Below, piece by piece: positions 24,573 to 37,441 of a DNA stretch of 64,000 nucleotides (positions are counted from its first letter, which is position 1; every line of letters begins with the position of its first letter). The notes beneath the pieces were generated by a model. That model was not told where the DNA came from, made no database searches, and saw only the letters and a list, made by a program, of their open reading frames with translations. The translations under genes were made by a program, and so were the position numbers. Origin of the DNA: Lethocerus indicus (taxonomy: Eukaryota; Arthropoda; Insecta; Hemiptera; Belostomatidae); NCBI GenBank assembly GCA_019843655.1, contig JACDQD010000002.1, positions 7,140,585 to 7,204,584 on the forward strand, read 5' to 3'.

Positions 24573-27379
24573 GGGGTATTCAGATTTCATTAGTCGATTT
24601 GGATTAACGCTTAAAAGGTTTCGGTTGTTCCGTCAACAATTAGTCCGACAGAACAAATCTTCTCTCCCACAACTACATTAAAGCATTGAATGTTTGATTT
24701 ATGGTTGTTCTTATTGGATCCGCGAAGTTTTGGAGTATATTCTCGGTTCTTCTGTTTGAAATTTTTTTGTAGGTTTCAGAGTTTCGTTATGGCCTGTAAT
24801 AAAAAGAGAAAATCACTGCAATCGGATGCCAACGGTTTTTCAGATTGTCAAAAAATATTTATTTTAATGCTGCCACACTTATTTCGAAAATGTTGTCCGA
24901 AATCCAGTAGTGATAATCAGGATCACTTTTGAATAGTTGTTGGAGGTTGTTGGGAATCTGGTTGCTGGTGCAGTGTCCAGCCAGTGGGGTTGTACACTAC
25001 TGAAGCGGCTGACATCTAATTAACACTGGATCGACGGGACCTGTTCTAATTAAATGCCTTCCGGCCAACTCAACCGCTAATAGCGTCCTTCGGCTATTTA
25101 CAGATCTTAAGGGAGAGAGAGGAAGTGAGGGAGAGGCAGAGGCGGGAAGTGCCGAAGCCAGGACCAGATGCTGAGAGTTTCAGCATTACTCCTGAAATTT
25201 AGCACAACTGTAGATTGAGCAACTTGTCGCTAACTCTGTCCTAGAAATAGCCCTCAACAAATAATAAAATTATCCGAGTTTGATTAACATAAGGACGACT
25301 TACGTGCTATCACTTTTTCGCTATCTAGGCATATTCGTCTGGATTATTGATTTCAACATTTTAAAAACACATATTCAAACATATTTTGAACTTATCAATA
25401 TGCACTTATGCAATTTAATTAATAGATAACCATATTAGGCAACAATCAAGATAAACAAATCCTGAGCGGTAGTATCGCATTCGGGGCATCAAATAGAGAC
25501 TATAACTCAGAGAATATATTTTTCCGTTGTGTTTGAGAGCTATATATCACATTTAGATTACGCGTGCCGAATGACTTTTCGGGAATAGTCGCAGAATTCG
25601 ATTTTTCGCTTGACGAAAAATTTAGTGAAAACCGATGATTGGGGCCTGGATAAGCTCAGTTTTAAGTAACCCCTTAATTTTATATTTATAATCGTTCAAC
25701 ATTCGTCCACGTTTTTTGATTGTTATTGTCTGCAGTTGCATTTATCTCCCGCTGAGAAATTGTAGAGGTTTGTAATTGCCGGGCTGTAATAAACGGGTAA
25801 CAGAGGGACGGGGGCGATTTTAAAACAAATAAATTGCGACCCATAATTGCAGTATAAGTGTTAATAAATGGCGGCTATATATTTTTTTACATTTTTTTCT
25901 CTCCCATCTCTTTTGCCTAAACCTAATTGCCAAGCAAAGCTCCGGCTCTCCCTCTCAAGTTATTATTAATCGCGCTGGATGGCGAATAGCCGGCGGTACT
26001 AACTGGGCTCCGGATAGTTTTAATGGAGCTGTCCGATACAAAGGGTTGACTATTAATTAGGCACAATTTATTAATTCTTTTTAATTTACTTTTGTACTTT
26101 ACTTTTCCACCGATTTCCAACTTCGGTACTTGTCCGAGCCTGAAAATTTAGTGTGAAACATCCAGTGAGAGACTATTCAGCTAGGTTCACCAGTACACCT
26201 TTAAAAAATAACTAATAATTAACTTCCACGATTGTGATTATACAAAATGTGCTTAATTATTTCATAAATTATTAATTTATTACACTATTGTTATCCAAAT
26301 TGAGAGTTAATATTTGAAATATATAAAATATTTCATCGTTTGAAGGAATATCGTGGTTTATTTTCAATCGGATATGTCGCGATTAATCCGGGTATTCAAT
26401 ATTGTCCACACTAGCGATATTGAAAGGCCAAAACTGAGCCGTGCGCGTTGTTATCGTTGGTAATCCGTATTAAAATATATTCGTCGTTATTAAAAAATCG
26501 TTATCGAAAAAACTCGTTTTCTATTGACCGTTCTCTATCGTTGATGTTTTTTAGATCATTATTCCAGCCGTTCTTTAGTGTCTAATACAAATGCCAAGAT
26601 TTTAATTAAAACCGCTCAAACGGCCCGCTGGCTTGATGAAAGTACAGCGCAGTTTAATCGTTTCGTGTTCCACAAGCACTAAAACCACACTCCGGCTCTG
26701 TTTAATTTCAATTTCAGATTTTCACCAATACCCCCTTGGTTGGAGTTTTAAACGGCTCCGAGCGATATTTCATTCTCACGTTGACATTCGGCGTATCCGC
26801 TCAAAAATAGAGAACTCGGTAGAAATCAAATTATCTTCGCACGTGCATTTTTAATCTCGCCTATTTCAATTGCTGCTGTGAGATGAGCTGTTCGGTGAGG
26901 TATAAAACAATACCAGAACAGTATGCTCGAAAATAACTAGCGTCTGATATCGTTTAAAAGTTTAAAAAAAAATATTAAGATACTAAAAACACTTAATATA
27001 AAACAATATAATCTGTGCTAGTATCAAAATTACGACACTACAGAAAGACGACATGTACGTGATTAACACTAAGCCAAATTGAACAGGGAACACAAAATAT
27101 GTTACACATTATATTTCAAATAAAACAGCACCTGTTGTAATATAATTACAACGTTGTAAAGATTAGATATTTAATGCCTAATTTGATGCAACCGTCAAAG
27201 CGACCGCCTTATTGAAATTCAGACCAGGCGGAAGCTGAAAACGCGGAGCAATGCTTTCTGCGCCCAACGGGCCCTATGGTAAGTGGGGCTCTCTCGATAA
27301 ATATAAATGAGGTTAAACAGTGCCGGGCGGTGAGAGTGGCCAATATATTTTAAAAGGTTTGTTTATTAAAGGATTTGTC
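24573..27379. other. Non-coding intergenic DNA with one possible micro-exon
   Basis: A purine-rich run lies at 25109-25150. A candidate 56-nt exon at 27223-27278 is framed by an AG acceptor and a consensus GTAAGT donor and is open in two of three frames, but its peptide is uninformative. I see no other gene signal. Confidence 0.5.
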
Positions 27380-27399
27380 GGGGGCGGGGGCGGAGGCGG
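27380..27399 (+). repeat. G-rich tract with G-quadruplex potential
   Basis: Two runs of five G followed by GG runs, each separated by C or A. It lies in a GC-rich island (about 27200-27720) with CpG-dense flanks. Confidence 0.6.
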
Positions 27400-29151
27400 C
27401 GGCCGTTTGTTGCCACCCCCGTCGGGTCCGTTCACCAACACCCGGTTTTGCAGTCCCAACGTTTTCGCCTCCCAACTAACTCCTCCGTTCGGGCCGGGAG
27501 AAAAGGAAAGCCGAACATTCGGGATAATTCGGGAATGGTTAGCCGTAAACAGGGACGCGGGATCGGCCAACTGCTCTTTGCCCACGATTTACGGGGACGA
27601 TAGAACTGTTGTGTTTAGCAGGCCCTGAATTTTTCCCTCCGCCCGTTATCCCCCGCCTTCGATTTATTAAGGCCCGCTTGCTGCAGACCGCAAACAAGAG
27701 GAAACCGTATATTCTCCGCACCAGCAAACAGAAAGCACACTATATCGAGCACTAATTTGAATAATACGCTTTAAACTTATTCGTCTTCCTTTAATTCCAT
27801 AAGAGTATCTACTAAGAAAGCGAAAATAAGCTGGACAGTTCATTTATAGATCGGATATTTTGCCAAGTTAAATTAAAATTTACTACAACATTGTTTTCAG
27901 TATCACGAGAGTACTCAGGCTACGGACAACCATTTTATTCATAATAATAATCTCAAAGCATTTAACATAAATTTTCGATTGGAATGGACGTAATAAGAGT
28001 TGTAAGTCAACAAGCTTTAAGAACTCGCTTCAGCCTGATACTACTGTTTATGAAGAGTGTTGTTCTGTCAGGCACGTTAGTTCGAGTTAAAGAGCCTGCA
28101 TCTTCAGTGAAAATCAATTCCGAGAATCCACTTCTCCAATCACTTCACCTTTAACAAGTTGGCTAGAAGATAACGAACTGCAGGAAAGGAAGTTGTGGAA
28201 GAAGAAACTCGGGCGAGTTAAGTGATACTCGGTTTTACTTTAAAAACAGGTCGGATAGGTGGGTCTCTAGGAACTTACGATTACTGTCCAATTATAGTTT
28301 CCAATGCGACGACGCGCTGCTAACTTTTCGGTTACTTGAACATGAGAAAAGCAGTTTTACTGACACAGGGGCTTAGTATTGATATAGTCACGCGTCTTCC
28401 CGGTAGATACCGCCACAATCGTTCAGTACGTGACTCGTTTATACCAAATGATTGATGCGCATTCTCTTAATTGTTGAGTTCGTTCAGTTCATCCATTCGA
28501 TTTCATTTTCCGTAATCATCGACCCCTCATAATTTATCCTTTATTCATCCTATAATATCAACTCAGTATTCCCTTAGAAGTTCAGTATTACAGTTCACAA
28601 GTGCCTAATAATACATGATAATTACTGTTCTAATGCATCAAATACAAATTTATTATTCACGAACTACATTTCCATTATTACGGGGCATTTAATGTATGTT
28701 GGATGACTAGGTGTAAATAGAAAAAAATAGAACATTTAATTTCAATACTTTAGCGTAGAATTTGTTACGAATCCTATTATTTCTATTAAGTGTCTATAAA
28801 TATATACAGTGTAGTCTTTGTATTATATCGAAGGCCTTTTTTTTGTCTTCCTGCCCTAGGATCAATTTGTTAGGACAACTAAATGTACAGTACTTTTTCC
28901 CCTTGTCCGGTATTTCCTTCGAAATGTTCACTTTATCTCCTCTATTCTGATAATGTAGTACATCGTACGAGAAATGATAAGGGTCTGAAATGTGGAATAT
29001 GTCGTAGTAATCCATCAAAGGAAAGCTGTGCCTCTGTCGAATTAAGGATCAAATATACAGCGGCCCTAGACGCGTTTTTCAGCAGAGAGCTCGAGCTCGG
29101 TTCTATTGTAGTTGGTAGGAAAAGCGGAGCTACAAGTACAGAAATAGACTT
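27400..29151. other. Non-coding intergenic DNA
   Basis: The remainder of the GC island to about 27720, then AT-rich sequence to 29080. The overlapping frames at 27313-27628 on both strands are translations of G/C-rich low-complexity DNA. I see nothing else in it. Confidence 0.55.
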
Positions 29152-29182
29152 GGCGGGGGCGGAGGCGGGGGCGGGGGCGGGG
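29152..29182 (+). repeat. (GGGGGC)n tract, strong G-quadruplex motif
   Basis: At least four G runs of four or more bases within about 30 bp, spaced by single C or by CGGAGGC. This satisfies the usual quadruplex pattern of four G runs of three or more bases with short loops. SP/KLF factors also bind such GC boxes. Confidence 0.75.
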
Positions 29183-30067
29183 CCAACATCGGCTCTCGCC
29201 AAATTTCCTGTTTGTTCAGGCCGGCCGGTTCCCAATCCGCATTCTCAATATTTATGCTCCCCTCTTCTTCTCCCAAGCTCCGCATCTCATCCCGGCGGCG
29301 GCCTCTAAACTTTCCATACGTCCGTATCCCAGTTGTAAGCCCATACCGTAACGACCCGCCAGAGATTCAACAAGAGGCCGGGGATCACCTTACTCGGAGA
29401 ATACTGTCCGACTTGATTTGTAAAAAGCAGTTTTCTCAAACTCGAGTTTGGTGAAATAGCGCAAACTCTTCCTTTATCCAGGATAAACGAATCTCAGTGT
29501 ATGAAAGCACTGATGATAATGCAAAATTTATTAGAATACAGCGAATGAGTCTCGTTGATACATGTATGCACCCCGAGCTTAATTTAAGCAACTAGTAAAA
29601 AGATTTCAGGATCGCTTTTCACTTTTGTCTATTATGCTCAGAGCCGGCGGTGAATGCGGTACGTGGAAAGGTACTGAATTTATAATTGGAGCGGTACTTG
29701 CGGCGGCGCTAAGATAATCGGATTAAAGATAAATCCAGCGGAAGTATAAAGCCGTTTAGCGGCCGCAGAAGACAGGATTAGCGCCGATGGCTGGCCCCCC
29801 CATTGCGTACTAAAGCGGGGACAGAGTGGCTGCTTCGTCCATACTTTCCGCGGTGGACGAGTCCGCGTATATATTCCCTTTTGGAGTTACCACTTTAGGG
29901 GTTAATTTGCTCTTCCTAGTAGTGCTTTTTTACCGGCTCTAATTGGCCGGACTGGGACAAAAAGGAAACGAATATATGGAGAAAGTCCGGAGGGACCCGA
30001 AAGAAATTCCGATATTTGTCTTAGACTAGTGGAGCTGCACTAGTAGAATGTGTGGCCATTTTAAAAG
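29183..30067. other. Non-coding intergenic DNA
   Basis: GC-rich to about 29400 and again at 29640-29860. A small inverted repeat ACTAGTG/CACTAGT lies at 30025-30044. I see no gene. Confidence 0.55.
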
Positions 30068-30145
30068 GAAAATCCGGTCCGCTACCGGCTTTCCAACTCG
30101 GGTCAGTGCTTTAGCCACTCAGCTTCGCCTGTACCCAATCTCCAC
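30068..30145 (-). mobile_element. Decayed tRNA-like (SINE-like) head
   Basis: The minus strand carries a block resembling an RNA polymerase III A box (GCTGAGTGGCTAAAGC, from 30123), with a D-stem-like GCT/AGC pairing. A degenerate B-box-like block (GCGGACCGGATT) begins about 43 nt later, the spacing seen in tRNA genes. The anticodon stem does not pair, so this is not a functional tRNA. A tRNA-derived SINE fossil is the best reading, but the B box is poor. Confidence 0.3.
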
Positions 30146-32737
30146 CTACTTTGGAATTGCCCTTTAAAATTACTCCGTATGTGCCTCTGGAGACTGCACT
30201 GGAAAATAGCACCTGTATTTTTTTGCACATAAAATAGGAAGTGATGATTTCCAAATTATTCCCAATGAAATAAAAATTAGATACGTTAAAATATCCTGCA
30301 GCTTAAACAAGGTTTATAAAAACATTATAGGCTATATACGGTGGTTGATTCAATGTTCAGTTTTGTACAGTTGATCACGAAATTCTAGCGCCAAATTCAT
30401 AGAAAGAACTCATCTAACAATAGATAAAATAAGAGGAGTTTTGAAAATTATCGAATTTAACATCTATTGCCCAATAGTGGTCGACAGTTTATTCAATAGA
30501 GATTGAGCTGTAATTCATAGAAGCCCACTTGAAAGTTTCTTTAAAAGTTAGCTGAAGAGCCATTACATTCAAGGAAGCACTAGCTCCTGTTTCCAACCTC
30601 CAAGGATATGCCAATATTTTTTACTTTTATAGCTCTCAGTTTCTTCAGTCTATCTAGACCGCTCTATTAAAATGGGCGTATTTTTATGGAGTAATATGCG
30701 AATAATAGTATAAAATATAATAATTATTTAATGTAATAATTAATTATAGTATATATTTGTATTTACTGCAACATTAAGATTCTTTGCTATCATTTATGTG
30801 CCAGTTATTATCAGAATAAGAGATCAATGAACTTTTGGCCTAAGTAAAAAATGGTTCATGGCCTCCCTCATTGACCGAGCATGTTTCAGTTTTGAATTAC
30901 AAGTTGAGCTATTTGTAGAAACCTCAGCTTTTTATCTCAACCGTCTACATCCTCTCGAGTAAAACATGTCTCGGGAGAAATACTGAATATGCCAGTAATT
31001 AAAAAACAACACGCTCCACTATAATACAGTGGGCAAGTTGGCTTCTTGAACCGACTCACTTGTCCTTTTAATCTTGTATCGATTTCTTCGTTCCACTCGA
31101 AAAATAATAAGAGTTCCATCCGCCGTGGATATCCTCGCATTAACTTATTCATTCCGCCCGGAAGGAATTAATTTATAACAATTATTTATTCATAGAAGTA
31201 TAATTAAAGGGGACGCCAAAGTAATTGCTTTTCACTATCTGGAATCAGATCAGAAATAGTGGCGGTATAAAGTATTTCGCGATTGCCAGAATAAGGGCTG
31301 TCGGGGGGTGGGGGGTGGGTGGCAAGGTCCCTTCGAACAATCAATTCGTACCGCTCGGTCGCCATTTTTCCGATATCCGATAAATTACCATAATAGCTCT
31401 AATAATCTCCTCCACTCGACGCCCGCTCGTAAAACCGGTCTTGATGAAGCCGCCCCAAACCGGGGCCTTCGGTGAAATACCGGCAACCCAACAAAAGCCG
31501 GTCATTTAAGCCGTTTCAGTGCGGTTGATCTGGAAATATTTTATGTTGGCGATATCTGCCCGTTGAAAGGAAAACAGGAATTAATCCCAAATCGATTTAT
31601 GCCTCGAGTGTTGTACATCGGCGGCACTTGTAATTACCACGAACATTAAAAATTCCATTTTATTATGGAATATTCGTTTGGACGATCGGTTAAACCTCTC
31701 AATATTCGTGTATTCGTGCTTTATTTCACTCGATATATTTTTAAAATCTGAAATCTACTGAAATCTTAATTTCATATCTTATGACGTTAGGCTGTTATTT
31801 TAAAAATATGATTCGTATTTCCGACCGTATAAAACGCGAACCCTTACATTTATTCAATTTAAGTGGTCCGACGTCGGGGCCGCTTCACAGACAGATGTTT
31901 AATTTCGCCCGAATATATAACGGAGGAGTCGAGTGTTTGTTGTGCGGGTGAAGGGAGGGTTGAAATAAAACTAAAACACCGTTTAAAAAAGGTAAAATAC
32001 CAAAGGGTAGGAAACAAAAAAGGGGGGCGCGTGCAGTGAGTGGGCCGTCTGTCTGTCGGCTGACAGTGCGTCAGGGACAAGGCCCGCTCGGGCCCTGCAT
32101 AAACCTTATTTACAGATAGCCCAAATATGGGCCCCCCTACAAATCACCCAAATTTAACTCACTTTTACGGGCGGACTGTTTCTTTTTTTTTTTTAATTCA
32201 ACTTCTGAATGGGGTAATTGATATTAATTTGTTCGGTCACACCGCCAGCTTTACTCTTCCACATCAAAGTAACGTACATACAGAGAATAGGTACACTTAG
32301 AGAAAAAACTATCCTGTTATTCCAGGCGGTTCACACTCCTAGGGACTAGTGTATACAATCTGCCTTAAAATACTCAAGACCAAGCTATACAATACATTTA
32401 TAATTGTATAGATACATACGTCTATAATAAAGACTATATACCATATTATATATGTAGGTGCTGACCTACAAAAGAAAACTGTTTGTGCGTGAAATATCGA
32501 TATATGATAAGGAATAATCCAGAAAAATAGTAAAAGGGTGATTAATATTAAATCAGTTTTTAATTACAGCTTCTTGAAGTGTAATTAGGGACACTTTCAT
32601 AGACCCAACGTGTAATTCTACTTATTTTACAACATATAATTTGAGCGCATTTACTGCATAAAATTCCCAAAATGAATAGATTTCCATCGCGAACGGCGGT
32701 CGTTAGTTGCAGGGTATAATGATAGGCCCGGCAGTGT
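30146..32737. other. Non-coding intergenic DNA
   Basis: AT-rich with G-rich patches at 31300-31325 and 32020-32100. A TATAAAA at 31828 followed 28 bp later by TTCAATTT resembles the left-gene promoter, but the downstream ATG is followed at once by a stop. A T run lies near 32180. I see no gene. Confidence 0.5.
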
Positions 32738-32815
32738 TGTGCCACTCAATTAGCACGCGACTACTTCACGGGCTTGAAGGATACAGCCGGTAGATTCGAG
32801 TCGTTCACTTTCTGC
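32738..32815 (+). mobile_element. Possible tRNA-like (SINE-like) fragment
   Basis: ATTAGCACGCGACTAC, resembling the 3' half of a tRNA D arm, is followed about 38 nt later by GGTAGATTCGAGTCG, close to the B-box consensus GGTTCGANTCC. The overall spacing is longer than in a class I tRNA, and the stems do not fold cleanly. Chance resemblance remains possible. Confidence 0.25.
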
Positions 32816-35800
32816 TCCGAACCTGTGTTTAAAACTAGACCTTTGGATTCGTATCGAACCGACTTAACTCCGGCTAGTAATTTGGGGATAGTTTGAATGA
32901 TGACGGAATTAGAGGTTGGAGCGCCAGTTGTGAATTAGCCACCGTTATAAACTCAGTTCAGAATCAGAGACCAACAACCGACACGGTCGTTGCCTATCAA
33001 TGACTCTCAAGGTTTCCATATTCCAATTCGAACCGTTTTTTGAAGTGCAAAATCTTCTATTGGCTTTGGAATTGTTCATTGACATTCGGTACACTCATCA
33101 TTCTGTTATTTGTAAATTGCTCCATTACGAAGTATTAGTAGTGTACTTTTATATACGCTCGAGAATGGTAAATTCTTTTCAGTCTGAGTGATTCTTCGAA
33201 AACTTTAATAGCCAACTTACAAGAAGTTCTGGGATTAAGTTTCTGTATAGTCCACTAACAAAATCCACAACAGGATTCCCGTTCGATGTTTTCGAAGTAG
33301 TTGAGAAAATATTTCCTGCGACTTTTCTGTAGTTTTCTCGTGTCGAATATAGCGTCCGGGCGCCACCAGCTCTAGTGGGACCTCGTCCAAAAATCCTCTC
33401 CAGAAATAAACCTCCTCCCATTGAGAGAGCGACGAACGGCAGCTGCTACTCATAACAAATCGCTCAAACAGAACGGCAATACAGCTTACAAACATTTACA
33501 TTTTTGGAATTACGGCAGAGACGCCTGTTAAAGATGTGAAGGATGAGGAAAAGTTGGCAGATCAAAGGTCATGAAATGATCACTTTCAAACTGTTAAAGT
33601 GGCAATGTTAACTGCCCAAGAACAGTATGCGTAATTTTTTATTGCGTGTACCCGGCCCTACTTTTATAACCTGGCATAAAACTGAATTCTGCGTTGTTTC
33701 CTAGGAATAATAATAGAATCTACAAATTAGATTATTAGGTCAAATCTTACTCTTCGATTAAACGGAACAAAATCTATTACTTCCAAAATATTGCGTCACC
33801 CAATTTTATCTAGAAAAGAGCAATCAGAAACTCATCTTCTTTCAGTAAAATTGAATCTTGGAAGGTCTAAGGAGGAGCTTAAACTTTGTAACTTGGAGCC
33901 GGTAGAACACTAAACACATTAGCTGTGGAGATTTAGAATGAGGCTGGGCGGAGGGAAGCTAACCCCTCCTCTTCCTCTCACCGGCTCACTGGGCCAACTC
34001 TCAACACTTTTTTTCCAATTTATCAAAGCTCAAAGCTAATCGTGTAATCCTTAATCTGCTTATAGAGAATTGAGGCTGATTTTGGTCCCTTTGAAAATTC
34101 TGTTATAATCTTCCGCGCTGTGGCCCTCCATTTATTAATCTGATCGAAACCCTTCGGAATTGGGCCCCCATTTGACCGATCTCCAATTCCCGACCAGAAC
34201 CGGTTCGGCCGATTGGATCGAGTGCAAAACTTTTTAAAGCCAAAAAGGAAAACTCGAATAAATTAATTACGAATAAAAGCTCGGAATGGCCCCGAAATCT
34301 ATAAATTACAAGTACATATGCGTATCAATGCTCAGACTTCTTTTTTGCTAGGAGGGCGGTTCCTTTTTATGCGACTCTCCTTTTTTTAGACTGATCTCGA
34401 TCATTAAAAGTTTTTTTTAATCGAATATGTCAATGAATAGCCAAATAATTCCATTTCTAAGCTCTAGTTTAGTTAGAGCCTCGAATACCAAAGCCGATGT
34501 TTGTATTTTGGTCTTCAGGGAGTACTTAATCCTACCAATAATCCGAGTTTAATATCGTCTATACCAATAATATATATTTTCGCCTTTGTGACATTCACTG
34601 AGTACAATTTTAGGTAATGGATATTGAACTTATGTTGCAAAGTATTACAATTATCCTTCCGAAGTTTTGTTTTATAAAGCCAGTACTGCAGAGAGGATGA
34701 TCAAATCTTACCGCAGTTTCTATTCAAATTCTCGAGCTCGCCTATAGTTTTAACGGGTAGGCACAAATTTGGCAGGCGAGCAGAGAAGAGGTGTAATATT
34801 CCGCCGGCGTATAGGGAGGCCGGCGTGAATGAATAATAAAGGAGAATATTGCCGGCCGCCTTCGCCGGTATTCGCAGGTGTAAAGTAATAGGGGGATGGT
34901 TGGGTGGGGGCGTTGTTGGCAGAGGAAGAGGAGGAAGGCCGGCCTGGGGCCAGCGCTGTGGTGAACCGAGTATGGGGCCCATGTGTCCCGCGCCCCCATC
35001 ACCCGCATTCTCGGGCCGCCGCCCCCAGATTTACCGCCTCCTTGTAGCCCGCTCTGAACTGGTCCGGCCCCGACACTACAATGGAATTGATACCGCACCC
35101 CAAACTCTATAGTCCGATAACCCGGCCCCGCTCCTCTTTTTACGATACACTCCCGGCATAGCTGAACATCGCCGCGTTCCATCCAGAAAACGACTACAGT
35201 CGGATTGTTGGACGAGAACAATTGTTAGAAACTCAGTTTGTATAATCAAACCTTACATTTTAATAATTTTATATAAACCGAATCAACCTTCCAGCATTGA
35301 CATTGCGCTGTTACCTTCGAAGGCTTTCTCACACTTCAGTGTAAATATCTGAACCTTAGCTCACCTAAAGTCAGCATTATTTATTATTGTGGCTCCTCGA
35401 CGGCTTAAACATTCAACTAGTTCTTACTATATTATTTTAATTATATACATCCGCGGTAACTATTGAAATGTGATCGGGAAAATAGAAGACGCCGTCCATG
35501 ATTACAAAATATTTCTACGCTCACATAACGGACGTTGGAAAATCTTATACGACGCGTTAAGTTTTCTTCCAAATAACTATTTCGTCGAAGAATGAAATAT
35601 GTGGGCCGTAAAATGGTTAAGTCGGCAGGCGCTATCGACTCGACGGAGGAAGTGGGGCGCATAGTGGAATTGATACTGAACCTGTAATACGAAAACTGCG
35701 ATAGCTGCTAAGATTTCTCGGCGGGCGTGAGCCAATCCCAGAATTTTTACGATAATACGGATACGGGGCCCGTATCTGTATGCCGAACATGAATTGGCTT

Positions 35801-37342
35801 CAAGGACGGGTTATTTCAGTATCAGTTTCCTTTACCGGAGCGTTGCGCTGAGGTTTCATCAGTTCGGTTGTTTCTTCTTGCAAATTCACATGCAAAACCT
35901 CAGTATACATGGCGCTAATGGGATTTCTGTGGACGGAAATCAGCTAACGTATATATTTAAAACAATAAAACCAAATGAAACCAAATTATGCGCGTATGTA
36001 ACGATGATTTATGAAGCAACGAAGTAATGTAGAGAGATTACCATTTCTGAACTGGATATTTAATGCCACTAGCAGAAAATGCTATGGGATTGATGATAAT
36101 GTTCTACCCATTACTTTTTTTATTTCATTGGGTTTTAGGTGCCACATTTTTTCTGGTAAACGGAGGTATATTCCTGTAGAAGTGCGTCAAGAATAGAATC
36201 CATATGACGGCATATCCCATGTATTATACATATCCCTAGCGGTATGGCATGAACAGAGTAATTAGATACGTATAATGCATAAATTCAGGACGAGATTAGA
36301 ACTTGAAGATAAAATAATAAATGAAATGTAACGCCTTAGAAATACCCTTCTGAGCGATTTCTTCGCGTGCCGTTTCGATGCGAAAACCGACCCTTTCATA
36401 TCGGGGTCAGATTACACGTTTGGTACAAATCGCTCTATCCACTTGTGTGTAACAAATCCCGAATTTTCGGCCAAGTTATTTTACGATTCTCACTGATCTT
36501 TATCGCTAGAATTTTGTCGACGATTGAGTGCTTTTCGGCACGAGAGGAATACAGTTCTGAACGCCGCGAAGCGCCGTTACTCAACGGGAAAAGGAATGCG
36601 GTAGATTAAAGCCAATAATAAAATCAATGGGCCAATTTCGTTTTTGTAAATGACTTCAATAGCTGCAATATTTATCGTATCTGTAATTATTATTATGTAC
36701 AGTAATTCTACCTATCTTCTATCTTCAGTCGCTGATTTGGCCTAATAAAGATTTTGCCGTAATCAGTAGCATTCCTCCAGTAGATTATTTATGGATAAGT
36801 GCGCGAACGTTCAATAATAACAATATTTTATTCTCGTGTTTGGTTTTAGAAATTATAACAACTTAAGATTCGTTACTGAACCGCCCTCTTTTGTAAACAT
36901 TTATATTCTTAACCCTCATTAAATATCTATGGATACTACGGAAAATCGATGTATATTATTACCTAAATTATATTTCGATACTTAATGACTGAAATCCCTG
37001 GATTGAGATGCAATCTACGAAAATATTTTTAATTCCAGGTTTAGTACCTTCTCTTTTATTCGTACGTGTGGAACATATACGAGCAGTAAATTATCTGAAC
37101 ATTAATCGAAATGTTTAGTCTGGTTTTTATCGTTAAATCATAAATTATTTGCAGAATAGTAAATTTTAAATCGGTGATCCGGTCCCTGGTTCACGTTTAG
37201 TACGGTGTCGTTAAAGGAACCCGATCCGGGCCCCTAATTGAAATCTGGACTTGGGCCGTATTTACAAGTCAATGATCGCAAATTGATTTCGATTAAATGA
37301 AGGGGTCCATTGAATTCGAAATGGGTGGTGTTCCCAAAAAGC
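32816..37342. other. Non-coding intergenic DNA with one large GC island
   Basis: The island at about 34740-35160 gives overlapping open frames on both strands (159 and 93 codons minus, 87 plus). The peptides are proline-, glycine- and arginine-rich translations of GC-rich DNA with no domains, so I reject them as genes. The remainder is AT-rich, and I see no supported RNA gene or mobile element. Confidence 0.55.
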
Positions 37343-37352
37343 GGGGGGGGGG
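37343..37352 (+). repeat. Poly-G tract (G10)
   Basis: Ten consecutive G in a GC-rich island (37300-37530). The tract underlies the artefactual long open frames here. Confidence 0.9.
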
Positions 37353-37418
37353 TGTTCCCTCCCTCATCCGGCTGGAAGGATGGGTTGTATCCGTTGTCAG
37401 TGTATATCTGCAGGGCTC

Positions 37419-37441
37419 TGTGTGTGTGTGTGTGTGTGTGT
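37419..37441. repeat. (TG)11 microsatellite
   Basis: A perfect 23-bp TG run. The 176-codon open frame at 37310-37840 reads through it as a Cys-Val run, a hallmark of a chance frame. Confidence 0.95.

Noticed and set aside
31828..31860. TATAAAA plus TTCAATTT as a plus-strand promoter
   Set aside because: The first downstream ATG is followed immediately by a stop, and no donor or exon supports a transcript.
34742..35221. 159-codon minus-strand frame in a GC island
   Set aside because: Open on both strands because stop codons are scarce in GC-rich DNA; composition is low complexity and there is no recognisable motif.
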